Positions 1 through 10,947 of a stretch of DNA of 64,000 bases are shown here, piece after piece (the stretch's first letter is position 1; each line of letters starts with the position of its first letter). The stretch is from Mucidula mucida (taxonomy: Eukaryota; Basidiomycota; Agaricomycetes; Agaricales; Physalacriaceae): positions 38,904 through 102,903 of the forward strand of contig JADNYV010000133.1 in assembly GCA_015501055.1 (NCBI GenBank), in the 5' to 3' direction. The translations under genes were made by a program, and so were the position numbers. Below the pieces are notes generated by a model. It saw only the letters and a program-made list of their open reading frames with translations, was not told the DNA's origin and did no database searches.

Positions 1-1200
1 TGTTCTCGAGCTGACCAACTCGCAGGAGGAGGAGGATTGGGAGGAGGTGTCAAAGCAGGCAGTCTTGGAAACATGGCCTGTTCTTCTCTCCGGTACGCCG
101 TCTGGTCGTCTCTGCGGGTATACATGATCTGCCCCTCCCTCCGAGGATATTCGTCCCTCCGCGTATACATTGGTTGTTCGTCTCGTATGTGACCATATGA
201 GCCACCGAGTCTTTCTGGTATGCCTGGACCGACGTGTGGAGGATATCTCACGTTGTAGGTAGGCTCTGTGAATAAGTAAGGTCGCGAAATGGAAACTCCT
301 TTTTATGAAAAACGACGTACGCTGGGATGTCGAAGGCATTGGGGCTGGCGGTAGGTAACTTCTGCGGTCAATGGGTTCCCTTGAATGTGACATGACGGGA
401 GGGATCTGTTCGTAGAGATTGTCGTATGAGCGGGATGGCCCAGCGTGACCAAGATAACCTGGATGTTGCTGCTGCAGGCTGCTCCTTGGTGGGTCGGCAG
501 GGTATGGCCAAGACGGCGTACTTGTTTCGCCTTCGCGCCATTGTGGCGCATAGTGAGGCTCTCCCTGAGGCGGCAGATAATTGGGATTAGGAGCAGCTCG
601 CGGATGGTAATCCGGTCGCATAGAACCATGGTGAATGGAAGAAGTGCCCGGGATGCGGTGGCGCACGCCTGGATCTAATTCTGGCAGCAGCGACTGTGGC
701 GGCAGCGGATCGTAGCCCTCGTACGGCTGTGACGCGCGACGACGGTCTAGTTGGTACAAAGGCGAGGTCATCGCCGAGCGGGTAGACAGCGGGAGAGAGA
801 GTGGCGACGGCGGGCGGTCCTGTTCCTGCTCGTCGTCGTCGGCAGCCTCTGGGACGATGGTGGTTCTGGTCGAGCTGTTTCTGGTGGTCGAGCTGAGGAG
901 GAGGGGCTGAAGGCTGACAGGCAACGAGCTCTTTGGGGGCTGCTCGTTGTCGCGCCTGTCCATGGATAACACGAGTACTACGAGCAGAGTAAGCAAGGAG
1001 ACAAACAGCCCATCCAGCTCGCGGAACGTCTCAAATATTAATAAATGGCGCCGTCGCAGTGGATCGAGCGGAGGCACCAAAGTGAATCTTCCCCCTGCGT
1101 TGTGCACAGCGTTTACTTCCGTGCTGGTGTCCGCATAGACGAGTAAAGGGGGACTGGGGTGTCGGCCAGAGTGAACAGAAATATTTGATTTTTCGAGCAT
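1..1200 (-). CDS. single-pass membrane protein with proline-rich tail (3' end off the window)
   Basis: The ATG at 1198-1200 has an in-frame TGA just upstream. About 63 polar residues lead into one hydrophobic helix near residues 64-80 (GLFVSLLTLLVVLVLS). A long Pro/Ser/Arg/Tyr-rich tail of more than 290 residues follows and runs off the left edge. A 55-nt intron at 266-320 (GTACGT...CACAG) is required; it joins ...PSTSQ to QPTYNVRYPP in frame. After it a short motif is repeated (MYTRRDEYPRRE, then MYTRRDDQTAYRRE). I recognise no domain. The layout suggests a plasma or organelle membrane protein with a disordered tail, but that is inference. The gene shares a 397-bp intergenic region with the divergent ILV3 gene. 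Confidence 0.7.
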   Translation of the reverse strand, partial: MLEKSNISVHSGRHPSPPLLVYADTSTEVNAVHNAGGRFTLVPPLDPLRRRHLLIFETFRELDGLFVSLLTLLVVLVLSMDRRDNEQPPKSSLPVSLQPLLLSSTTRNSSTRTTIVPEAADDDEQEQDRPPSPLSLPLSTRSAMTSPLYQLDRRRASQPYEGYDPLPPQSLLPELDPGVRHRIPGTSSIHHGSMRPDYHPRAAPNPNYLPPQGEPHYAPQWREGETSTPSWPYPADPPRSSLQQQHPGYLGHAGPSRSYDNLYEQIPPVMSHSREPIDRRSYLPPAPMPSTSQRTSFFIKRSFHFATLLIHRAYLQREISSTRRSRHTRKTRWLIWSHTRRTTNVYAEGRISSEGGADHVYPQRRPDGVPERRTGHVSKTACFDTSSQSSSSCELVSSRT

Positions 1201-1597
1201 CTCTGATGGATCTTCCAGTCAAATACTGGCCAGATCTCGCAGTCAAATGCTGCCAGATGGCGGCCAAAACGCTCTTTTTTCCATCTGGACGAAGATACAT
1301 ATGAAACACGATCGACTTTTGGGGATCATTATACAGCCAATCTTGCTTTCTCCCCTGAATATGTAGCCCAAAACGGTAACCATATCCCAAGAATACGGTA
1401 CCCCTAATTCAACTTTATTCCTTATGCCGTGGAACCAGTCCAAAACAGACTGATTCCACGGCTGACGGAGTCAATCGGGGAGGCGGGGCTCACTCTGAGG
1501 CTCGGAAGGATCATGCCTGCTGCAAGAAACTCTCGGATTACGTAAAACCTTAATTTCGTCCAATTTTGTCAAAGATTCAGACTCCGCTGCTTGTGCA
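1201..1597. promoter_or_regulatory. shared divergent promoter region
   Basis: This gap separates the start of the leftward membrane-protein gene from the start of the rightward ILV3 gene, so it must hold both promoters. No TATA box or other named site stands out, and no coding potential is evident on either strand. Confidence 0.45.
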
Positions 1598-3864
1598 ATG
1601 CTAAGACAGCGAGCCTCATTGGCGCGCCCGTCGCGCTCCTTCTCCTCGTCGACAACATGTCTCGACAAACCCATTATGAATCGTTACAGTCGCGTCGTTA
1701 CCAAGCCAAAGGACCAAGGAGCAAGCCAGGTCCTACTCGTCCTCAAAGTATGAGTCATTGTCTGACTTTTTTTTCAAGGCCATGTTGTACGCGACGGACG
1801 GCATCAACAATGACGACGACTTTGACAAGGCAATGGTTGGCGTGGCAAGTGTTTGGTGCGTTTCAGTATAGAGTGTTTATCGAAGCTGCTAATCGCTCGT
1901 CTCTGATAGGTACGAAGGTAACCCGTAAGCATTTGATCATGGCCCCGTTTTCAAAGCTCTCTCACCTTGTAACAGTTGCAATAAACACATACTCGGTCTC
2001 GGTCAAGATATCAAATCTTCCCTAAAAGACGCTGGGCTCATCGGATACCAGTTTGGCACGGTTGGGGTCAGCGATGGAATCAGTATGGGCACGCCTGGAA
2101 TGTCTTATTCACTCCAATCTCGCGACTTGATCGCCGACCAGGTCGAGACTGCAGCTGCAGGTCACCATCTCGATGCCATGGTCGTCATTCCTGGCTGTGA
2201 CAAGAATATGCCTGGTGTCTTGATGGCGCGTGAGTGTGCGCGCGTCAGGTTCAACATCTACTAATTACCCTCAGTCGGTCGTTTGAACCGTCCTGGGCTC
2301 ATGGTATACGGTGGATCAATTCGACCTGGTTCTTGTGAAGGCGCGCCACAGCTCGACATTGTTTCTGCATTCCAATCGTACGGTAAATACCTCCAAGACG
2401 GTCAGACAGATGCCGCTGAGAAAACGCGGTACAACACGAACCGACACGCTTGTCCTGGACCTGGTGCATGTGGAGGAGTGCGTGTTGCATCACAATCTCC
2501 TTCTTCTCACTCTAAAATTCGAGATAGATGTACACGGCCAACACCATGGCAAGTGCTTCCGAGGCCATGGGTATGACCCTGCCCGGTTCCTCGTCGTATC
2601 CCGCGGAATCACAAGAAAAGCGTGCTGAATGTGCTTCCGTGGGCTCCGCCATGTACGATCTCATCTCCAAGAACATACTTCCGCGGCACATCATGACCCG
2701 TTCTGCGTTGGAGAATGCTATGGTTAGTCGTCTCCTCAGTTTTCTACTTTGCCTGCTCACTCATTACCAGGTCCTTACCATGATTCTCGGTGGCTCAACC
2801 AATGCCGTCCTCCACCTAATCGCCATTGCACACTCTGTCGGGATCAAACTCACGATCGACGACTTCCAAGCTGTGTCCGACCGCACGCCCTTCATTGCCG
2901 ATATTAAACCCAGTGGCAAATATGTCATGGAGGATGTATATCGTATTGGTGGCATCCCGAGTGCGTGCTCCCTTATTCACTTCGTTTCGGCTATTCATAG
3001 GTATAACAGCAATTTTGGCATTCCTGCTCAAGAACAAACTCATTGATGGTAATGGCATGACTGTCACTGGAAAGACCTTGGGCGAAAACCTCGAGGAATG
3101 GACGCATAAACACGGCGAACTTGATTTCCGACAAGATGTCATCCGACCTCTGGACAACCCCATCAAGTCGACGGGCCATCTCAGGTACTCTATCTCGAGT
3201 TCTTTTAAACTCCCTTCTCAAAGTACGCAGAATCTTGAGGGGCAATCTAGCACCCGGGGGTGCAGTCGCCAAGATTACTGGAAAGGAAGGACTTGGGTTC
3301 ACTGGGAAAGCACGCGTCTTTGACAGTGAAGACGCGTTCGTAAAGGCTGTTGAGACAAAGTCGATCAAACAGGGAGAAAAGACGGTCGTGATTCTGAGAT
3401 ATTTGGGACCCAAAGGAGGTCCAGGTAAGTCGACGCCTGTTGTCCTTTCCTTTGCTAACGAATATTAGGTATGCCGGAAATGCTCAAGCCCACGAGTCTG
3501 ATCATGGGAGCTGGTCTTGGTATGGACGTTGCATCTATCACGGACGGACGTTTCAGTGGCGGGTAAGGATCTCTGTTCTCTTCCTTTTGATGTTTCTAAG
3601 TATTTGAATAGATCTCATGGCTTTTGTATCGGTCACGTCGTCCCCGAAGCTCAAGTCGGTGGACCGATAGCCTTTGTCCGGGACGGTGATGTTATTTCCG
3701 TTGATGCTGTGAAGAACACGATAGAGCTGCATGTGTCCGACGAGGAACTGGCGGAGCGGAGAAAAGGCTGGGTGGCCCCACCGCTGAAGGTGAAACAGGG
3801 TACCCTGTTCAAGTATATCAAGGTCGTGGAAGACGCTAGCCATGGGTGCATCACTGATGCGTAG
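1598..3864 (+). CDS. ILV3: dihydroxy-acid dehydratase, mitochondrial (branched-chain amino acid synthesis)
   Basis: Catalyses dehydration of dihydroxy-isovalerate and dihydroxy-methylvalerate in the mitochondrial matrix, the third common step to valine and isoleucine. Ten introns (1730-1778, 1856-1909, 1925-1975, 2230-2274, 2478-2527, 2723-2770, 2961-3009, 3185-3230, 3425-3468, 3563-3611) leave 593 codons, the usual family length. Family blocks seen in order: [97 protein letters not shown] and [10 protein letters not shown]. The three cysteines expected to bind the Fe-S cluster are present (PCN, CDKN, CGG). I chose the ATG at 1598 because its first 26 residues ([20 protein letters not shown]...) are Arg/Ser-rich and non-acidic, a good mitochondrial presequence, and read straight into [17 protein letters not shown]. 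Confidence 0.97.
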
Positions 3865-4294
3865 GCGATTGAATCTAGCACAAAAGTATTTTACGTTACT
3901 AATGAAGCGCATTGCCCAGTCATACAGACCGATTAACGCGTCGATGTAGTCCCTGCAACGGAGCTCAGATACAGGACCACTGAATGGTTGACGGGATGTT
4001 TGGGTTCGAAGAAGCTCTAGCAACTTTGGGCACATGGAAGAGCATCAGCTCCTTATTGCGCTTCACATCGACATTTGATGAAAGGCTGCATGTACAGTTT
4101 ATTGCGAACGGGATATTGAGAGGCATACAACGATGAATGAATCTCTCATGCAAGCCATTCAATATCATACTTGCGTTACGACCAGGGCATCGTCCGCATG
4201 CGTAACTTGAAGTTACAGTCCCAGCTGAATGGGGCAAGTACGCGGACGCGATGACGCGTCCATCTAAATCCGATCTCTGTTCTGTACTTCCACC
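3865..4294. other. intergenic region, ILV3 to NAS2
   Basis: About 430 bp between two genes on the same strand. It should hold the ILV3 terminator and the NAS2 promoter. I see no convincing gene, repeat or structured element. Confidence 0.5.
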
Positions 4295-5029
4295 ATGGGA
4301 TACACTCTTCCTCCTCCCGACAGCCCGCGCGAGCAAATCCGCGCTCTCACAGCCGAAAAGGAATCCATCGAAGCTCAACTCGAAGCGCAGATCTCTGTCC
4401 TCAAAGCGAACAATTCGACCATGCAGTCGCCGCTCGTCGATCCGGATGGCTTCCCGCGCGCCGACATCGATATATACGCTGTCCGCGGTGCGCGTGTGAG
4501 GGTCATTGAGCTTAGGAACGATCTGGGAGGCGTTATGAATAAGATCGGGACGGCGCTTGAGCGGGTGTATGATCCTGCAATAGTGGCGCAGGAGGCGCCG
4601 TCCGAGGAGGGCGAGCAGAAGCCGTTTGCGAAAGTGAATGGCGTGGCGCCCGGGAGTCCTGCGGCGGAGGCTGTGCGTAGTACTTCCCTGCTACAGCTCC
4701 AAAAGAAATTGACGTATGTAGGCCTTGCAACGCGAGGATCTCATTATCAAATTTGGCAGCGTAGTGCAGGGCTCTCCGCTTCAGGCAGTTGCAGAGCTTG
4801 TGGGCACTAATGAAAATGTACGTTCGTTGTTTAGTTTCCGACGTTCTGCTTACCGCGATGTGATTAGCGGAGCATTACTATCAAGGTCCTGCGTGAAGAT
4901 AAGGTTGTTTTCCTAACTCTTGTACCGAAAAAGTGGGGTGGACGTGGTATGCTTGGGTATGTCCTCTGATTTAAGTGGTTTCGTTGACTGATGTTCATGC
5001 TCAGATGTCATATTGTTCCGTATCCATAA
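4295..5029 (+). CDS. NAS2: 26S proteasome assembly chaperone Nas2/PSMD9 (PDZ domain)
   Basis: Chaperone that holds the Rpt5 ATPase during assembly of the proteasome base, acting in cytosol and nucleus. Three introns (4673-4721, 4818-4885, 4957-5004) give 189 codons, normal for the family. The N-terminal helical region (IRALTAEKESIEAQLEAQ, then PLVDPDGFPRADIDIYAVR) is diagnostic for Nas2. It is followed by a PDZ domain: FAKVNGVAPGSPAAEA, LQREDLIIKFGSV, then a C-terminal strand LTLVPKKWGGRGMLGCHIVPYP ending at TAA. Exon 1 ends ...PAAEA and exon 2 starts ALQREDL, in phase. The family assignment is firm; the role is from established knowledge of yeast Nas2. Confidence 0.95.
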
Positions 5030-6064
5030 TCAAGCCTGGTTCTTTCAATCACTTTTGTATCCCCGCCACATTTATTGTATCGTCTATTTCCGTGCTCACC
5101 CAGCTCAGTTTGTCCGTCTGTTTCGTCAAGGTCGACACTCAAGCGTTTTGAATCATTGAATTCGTGGGCCTGGTGAGTAGAACCTAGTCGTATTGGGGTT
5201 GGATACATAACATCGAGGGACTTGCCCTTTCTTGTATGTTTATTGTCCCATATATGCATATAGCCCTGCAAATGTACATCGTTCATTCAGAATCGAGGCG
5301 CTATCAGTGTGTCATCAGGAACAGAAGGAGCATGTTGTTTACTCAAGAAACGAACGGTGAAGCTCGTGGGCAAGATAAATGTCGTCAACGAACATTAGTA
5401 CCATGCTTCTGCGTCTGCGCCACATTCAAGTATACATGAGCTCAGATAACGATGGAGGATACACGGATAGTTGTCAATGCATCGAAGCGCAATGGACCTA
5501 TGAGAAGGAGCCTAAAAAACACTACATAGTGTACTTACCTTTCGAAGAACCTGGCCAGACTTAATCACGGTGTCCAACTCATATCGTGCACGCTCACTTT
5601 GCCCTCACCTGACAATACCTACGTTCGCAATCGAAGCCTATAACTTTTGCGAAAGTAGCACCATTTCTCAAAGACTCAACAAGGCGCCCGGTGCAAGACG
5701 GCTAGGATGGCGTCAGACCCGTGCTGCAGCGTTACCTTCCTTGGTACAGGCTTCAAACGTTATCGGGAACGTGGGACGACGGCGCATAGCTTACTTTGAC
5801 TAGGATCCCATTAGGTTAAGAAGTGGGTTTATGGATTATAGTCACCGAAGCTGGTGTGTGGCGTTATCTTATGTGAAATTGACCGTGACGTCCGGGTGCT
5901 GATTGGTATGCATTTATCCAAAGAGCCTTTAGCAGGCCCAAGCAAGAGAATAACGAAGAGGAGGACTTGGGAGGTGAGCAGCATATGACTGAAAATTCGA
6001 CCTGTCAAATAAAACCTCTACAATACGGTACTGTGTTTAGGCTACTCATACTGAACACAATGAG
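5030..6064. other. intergenic region, nothing firmly coding
   Basis: About 1 kb between NAS2 and the 3' end of FunK1 copy 1. Several small open frames lack codon bias. On the minus strand a short stretch near 5540-5590 (ELDTVIKSGQVLRK) is followed by a consensus donor GTAAGT near 5530. It could be an exon of an unrecognised small gene, but I could not assemble a full frame. No RNA gene seen. Confidence 0.35.
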
Positions 6065-8462
6065 TCAATCTTCCTTTGCCTCTGGGTACATGACATCCAA
6101 AGCGGTTGTCGTGATCTTTATACCATTCTTTCGTCTCCTTTTGTGTCTCCCAAAAGTGCGCATGATCTTGAAAAAGGCAGCATAGGTGACGAAGCCACCA
6201 AGCGTCGTCTCGTCAAATGACTCGACTCCAGGCGCCTCCGAGGTGGAGCGCCTGCTGCTGGATTCCTGTTCTTCCTCGTCGGAGTCTTCCTCCACTAAAT
6301 AGTCATCATCGGACTCTGCTTCAAGCCTTTCCATGTCTCGTCTAATGCGAGCGGCGTAGGCGGCGCTTTTAACGAAATTGCGTTGGATGACGCCTTGATA
6401 GAATTGTCCATGCATATGCAAGAGCCATGGACGGAATTGAAAGAAGGAGCGATGAGGCTTTGGAATAAGCTTATGGTCGAAAAACATTTCACGCTTCGTA
6501 GTGTATAAATTCTCGTGGGTCAGAGAAATCCACGACAGACACGGAGAGCCTTCATTGGGCCGCAGAGGGTCGTCGGAGGCGGGTGCGCCATGCTGCAACT
6601 CGTAGCCACAGCTAAGCATAGTCGTGATGTAGAAGAGAGATTCAAGGTCGTGCCGATAGATGTGGTGAGGAGGGTGCCCATAGGTGTCCACTTTATGGAG
6701 TTCATGCGCCATGAAAGGTCGCGTTCCCGTACGCTGCTTGGAAGGCGGTCCGGCGGAATCGCGGAACGACGATAAATCAAAGTCATTGAGGACACCACAT
6801 ATCCTGCCTCTGCGTCTGTGCCACATGATGTTTCCTATACTCATATCGCGATGAATGATTCGCGGATGGTCGTAAATCCAACGGTGTACTAAGGAAAAAA
6901 AAGTCAAAATGTGTTCATCACTGGCGGTGGTAGAGCCTACCTTGCAGCACGTCGAAAAGAACTTGTGCGACTTGAAGAGTACTCGTCAGCTGTTCCACAG
7001 GATACAGCCTTTCGTGTACGCTGACTCGGCACACCCTCGTTTCGTAATCAAAACGTTTGTCGGCAGCGAAAGTACTAGCGTCCGCGAAGTAGTCGCGAAG
7101 GCGGGTACCAGGAGTATCCTCCGACAATGGGAAATCTTGAGAATGCAAGAGGTTCGGGATATGATCAGGAACCCACGCCGCATCGTCACCGGCGTCGGCA
7201 ACGGCTTTGACGATGCTATCGATGAACACGTTCTCCGCGACGCGAGAAGACGGCGGCCAGCTAATCTTGACGATGAGCTCCAGGCCTTCCCACTCGGGAG
7301 AAGTGGCCTCGAGAACGCAGGTGTTACGTCCAATGATTCCAGGCTCGCGCATCAGGATACGACCGAGCGTAAGAAGTACGGGTTTGTTGGTGACCAAGAG
7401 TCGGATCTGACGTTTCGCGAGGAGGAAAGGCTGCCCTTTAGCGACAGCCGCGGTATATGTGCTGTAAACTTCTAGGAACGGATCGGGCATCAAGGACTCC
7501 ATGATACCACGCTGTACAAGGGAGGCCCGCTGCTGACATATCAGCATAGCGATGAAGCGCTGCTCGTGCAGGTCCTGACCGGACTCAAGTTGAGTATCGA
7601 ACATCTTGAAGGGCTGACAGACAGCGATGACAGAGCGGTCGTAATAAAGGACCTGGAGCTCATTTCTCCCGACGAGCATGCCAAAGCTGTGTGTGTGGAA
7701 ACTGCCACTGGAAAGAGTTTCCAGGGCATAGCGGGCGCACTGCGTGGAAACGGAATGCCGCTCATCTGCGTCGTCTTTCGGATGGAGGTCGGCGGGGAGG
7801 GCGACAGCATCGCCATCAAAACCATATAGTTTCTCTTGCTTCCTGGACCGCTTAGTTGGCCTAGCGGAGAAGTCGTCGGCGCAGGATTGGATATTGCGCT
7901 TCGCCTTGGTCTTCACATCGGCACTATGGGCCGAGTCCTGGATACGACACCATAGAGCAAGCTCCGACGGTGAGGAGTCCGCTTTAGTTATGACGCTACT
8001 GGCAGCGTTGCACATGCCGACGTAGTCCTCATACAGAAGGGGGATGTGATCCAAACGGCAAATACTGCTGTACTTTTCCCGTGCGGCGACATACGCAGGA
8101 TCAGCAAGAACGGATTCGATGATCTTCTGGAAGTCCTCGTTGGAGTCCAAGTTCTTGGGCACACCGAGAAGAACGTTTAGAAAGATGTCGGTGGGTAGAT
8201 ATACCCGATGGGTCCGCAAATCTCTATCGACGTATTGATCAACGTCCGAGAATTTAGGGTGCTCTTCATGGTCGAGCTGACTTCCAGAGCCATTGTCTCT
8301 GGTGGTGCTCTGTGTTGCCGTTGGAGGATTGGGTAACGGCGGCGGGGTGACAGGTGGACGTGCGCGCAGAAGTCGGGCAATGTGAGGTTGGGCGGTGGTG
8401 TTGGTCGCTTCTGTTGAAGAGATGTCGTCGCGCGACAACGAGCGTTTAGCCATGAGTGGCAA
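6065..8462 (-). CDS. FunK1-family protein kinase, copy 1 (intact)
   Basis: Fungal-specific kinase-like family expanded in Agaricomycetes; substrates unknown. One 52-nt intron (6889-6940) leaves 781 codons. Visible kinase landmarks: candidate ATP-lysine strand LELIVKISWPPSS near residue 400, catalytic loop IIHRDMSIGNIMW, a metal-binding motif NDFDLSSF (DFD, family-typical, not DFG), and the family tag QRTGTRPFMAHEL. The N-terminal ~100 residues are Pro/Ser-rich; the C-terminal tail is acidic and ends ALDVMYPEAKED. The second Met (MAKRSLS) is an alternative start. Upstream lies the block shared by all three FunK1 copies here (8607-8667). No frame break was found, unlike the other two copies, so this is the best candidate for a working kinase. 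Confidence 0.9.
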
Positions 8463-8606
8463 AGGAACAGGGAATAAGCTGAGGAAGCCGACGTATTGTC
8501 GCAGTACTTATAGCCAGAACAATCGACAACGCTTGTTCCAAGTGTGGGACACAATAAAGGCCTCGTGTGTGGACGGCCAACAAGGGGAATCGTGTGGACG
8601 GATGGC

Positions 8607-8667
8607 GACAATGACAACCCCTAGGCAAGTTGGTAGGTGTCACGTGTCCGTGTTCCACGTTTGGAAA
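8607..8667 (-). promoter_or_regulatory. conserved FunK1 upstream block, copy 1
   Basis: About 60 bp, reading gacaatgacaac...ggcaag...gtCACGTGtccgtgttccacgtttggaaa on the + strand. It recurs upstream of FunK1 copy 2 (18772-18832) and, partly, upstream of the FunK1 relic (15341-15392). It lies 145 bp before this gene's ATG and centres on a CACGTG E-box. Gene sequence away from it is far more diverged, so it looks like a shared promoter element, though recent common origin of the flanks could also explain it. Confidence 0.55.
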
Positions 8668-8721
8668 CCCGATCAGATGGGAGTTCGAATCCTGCCTACT
8701 GTATATTTGTTGTGCTATCAT

Positions 8722-10246
8722 CTAAAGCCTAAAGTGTGCGAAGGTTGTCGCAGAGACCGTCAAGTCCTTCTCCAATTCGTTCACCAAGCCGAGAACCTTA
8801 CAGCACGACAGAATTCCAACGAAGGGTTTCAGTAAGCAGACTCACATCTCATGCACAACCAAAGGACAACGTGAAGCCACGCCATGACCGTACGAGTGTA
8901 TGATTTTGCTGTGGACCATCCTCGTCTCCAGCTCGACACGGACATTGGTGCCGCGGAACGGTCGCAGGCCTTGAACGAGGGGCTGCGTCGGGATCATACT
9001 CGGCATTCTCGAGACCTGGTACAAAATTGTTGCACCGTGCGCGCATCCTTTGAAACTCCGGGCTCTCCATCTTCAGGTCAAGGTTGTGTTCGTGGGTTGG
9101 ACAAGTCCTAATACAATACGCTTGAGCACAAAGAATTTAGACTGGTAAATGATGCATACCCCCAAGAATGTTTCGAGGAACAATGAAAACAATATACTCT
9201 CCTTCAGTGTTGTCATGCGTGACGACAAGTGCTTCGGTGACCTTGGCGAAGATTTCGCCATCGTTCACCACTCGTACAAGGGCGCCACGAAGTGGATAGA
9301 CCGACTCATCCCCAACAAGTTCACGCGCTCCGAGGCCAGTAGCGTTGACAAGTATGCCACCGCGGTACTCGGCAAGCAAGTAGTTTTTTTTGTTGGAATA
9401 AAAGGCCCCCCTCCACTTTTCGTATGAACAATTGAGCACCCTTGTAGGTCACGAATTGCAGCCATCGCATATACGCATCGGTGTCAATCATTGGCGACAT
9501 TTGTTGGTAAGAGTCGACGACACCGGCCTTCTTGTTGACTTGGTGGCGATTTATGAGCATTCCATCGCGTATGACGCCCTTGATCTACACGAAGCAAAGT
9601 CAAGGCATGATAAAGAGCTTTGTAGGAGAATTACCGCCGGAGACATTCCGTGAATCTGGTTCCATTTATCTAGTCGGCCGACGTCGGCCATCTCTAGTTT
9701 CTCGACGAAGAGAAAGTTGACCATGCCCATTCGCGCGCCATGATCAAAAGCTCTCAAGTAAGCTATCGGCGGCATCCATTCCCGGAGCTTGTCGAAGGTG
9801 TAGTACGAAGTCATGCCCCAGTTCTTCGATTCCTCGATAGATGACCTGAAGAATATGTCGCGTTGAAGGTCGACGGGAGCATACGATGAACATACATCAG
9901 TGTGCTTGCCGCAGACGGCGGGAGGCCACTCCCATACCGTACTCCCATCTGCAGAAAGGCTGTTAGAGACGGTCGGGCAATGACAGTACTTGGAATGCAC
10001 ATACAAAGCCCCTGCGATTTGAGAGGCGTTGCGATCCTTCAGGTCCGCCCAACGGTCAGACAATGGTTACTTGGTATCCCGCGTCCAAGAGCATCCAAGC
10101 AGTCTGATAACTCTCATGAATTAGGAGGAAACCCAAGGAAGCTCTCTTACGGTAAAGCCAACAAAGCCTCCAGCGACCACTAGAACACGCTTGTTCCTCG
10201 GAGCTGCCTGAGACTGACCTCGCTCGAGAACGAGTTCATTGACCAT
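8722..10246 (-). pseudogene. D-amino-acid oxidase (FAD-dependent), degenerate
   Basis: A recognisable D-amino-acid oxidase: FAD-binding strand NKRVLVVAGGFVGFT, ASQIAGA, VWEWPPAVCGKHTD, VVDSYQQMSPMIDTD, NATGLGARELVGDESVYPLRGALVRVV, PLVQGLRPFRGTNVRVELE and SKIIHSYGHG. The frame is broken repeatedly: near 10060 (VTIV to SDRW), in an A/T homopolymer at about 9384-9391, near 9093 (VQP to EHNLDL), near 8982 (DA to PLVQG), near 8880 (YGHG to FTLSFGCA), plus an in-frame TGA at 8849-8851. Introns at their expected places remain, for example 8797-8845, so the copy arose from genomic DNA and not from cDNA. A last exon VLGLVNELEKDL ends at TAG 8722-8724. Neighbouring genes lack such breaks, so general sequence error is unlikely. 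Confidence 0.85.
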
Positions 10247-10947
10247 TACCAGCTTGGGTGAGGTGAAAGTTGGGAGTGTAGGTGAAAGACATGTTTGTTA
10301 AGAAGGCTGTTGATGAGTTTTGCAGCTGTCCTTCAGCCTTTTATACTGGTTAGAGTAGATGCTCGTATAAGGCATTTCTTCTCGGCCTTCGGAAATTGTT
10401 GTCGGGAAAGTTAATCAATAGTAGCAGCCGTTGGATTTTGAAGCTTTCTCATGTCGAAGGATAATGACGATATTGGTCTGTGCCCTCGAGGAAGGCTTCG
10501 ATGCATGTGTACTGATGAATCGCATTCCCTTTCGAGGCTGAGATAAAGGATGGACGGCGACATTGCCAGGTCCGAAATACGTCTGCGGTTGCGGCAAATC
10601 CAGACTTATGTGGAGAATCGATTCTAGTCAAGAGACGTCTGTTCTGTCACTATCAATCAAAACATGCATGACTTTGCGGTTTAAACCTGACGTACGGAGG
10701 TCCTACAGCGTTAGCTCTGCCTTGGAAATGCCAGTATTCTTCGCAGTGCAATGATTGAACTGGCAGCATGGTCTCCGTGTTGGTGTGAATGACAGGGATG
10801 AACACTGAGCAAGAATCGATCACGATCAATTTGATAGCACAGTCAATCTTGTTGAGCTCCGTTCACAAATGACCACTTGATCGGCCAGTTTCCAATGCGA
10901 TTTTGTCGTTGGGAAGTGTCATTAGTTTAGAATACAATACTTACATT
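10247..10947. other. intergenic region
   Basis: About 700 bp between the start of the oxidase pseudogene and the 3' end of the dioxygenase gene. Only short, unbiased open frames; no repeat or RNA gene recognised. Confidence 0.45.

Noticed and set aside
6909..8025. Long rightward open frames opposite FunK1 copy 1
   Set aside because: They mirror the codon pattern of the clear minus-strand kinase exon and show no motif of their own.
8680..8710. gagttcgaatcctgcc resembling a tRNA T arm
   Set aside because: The stem does not pair, and no D or anticodon arm lies upstream.
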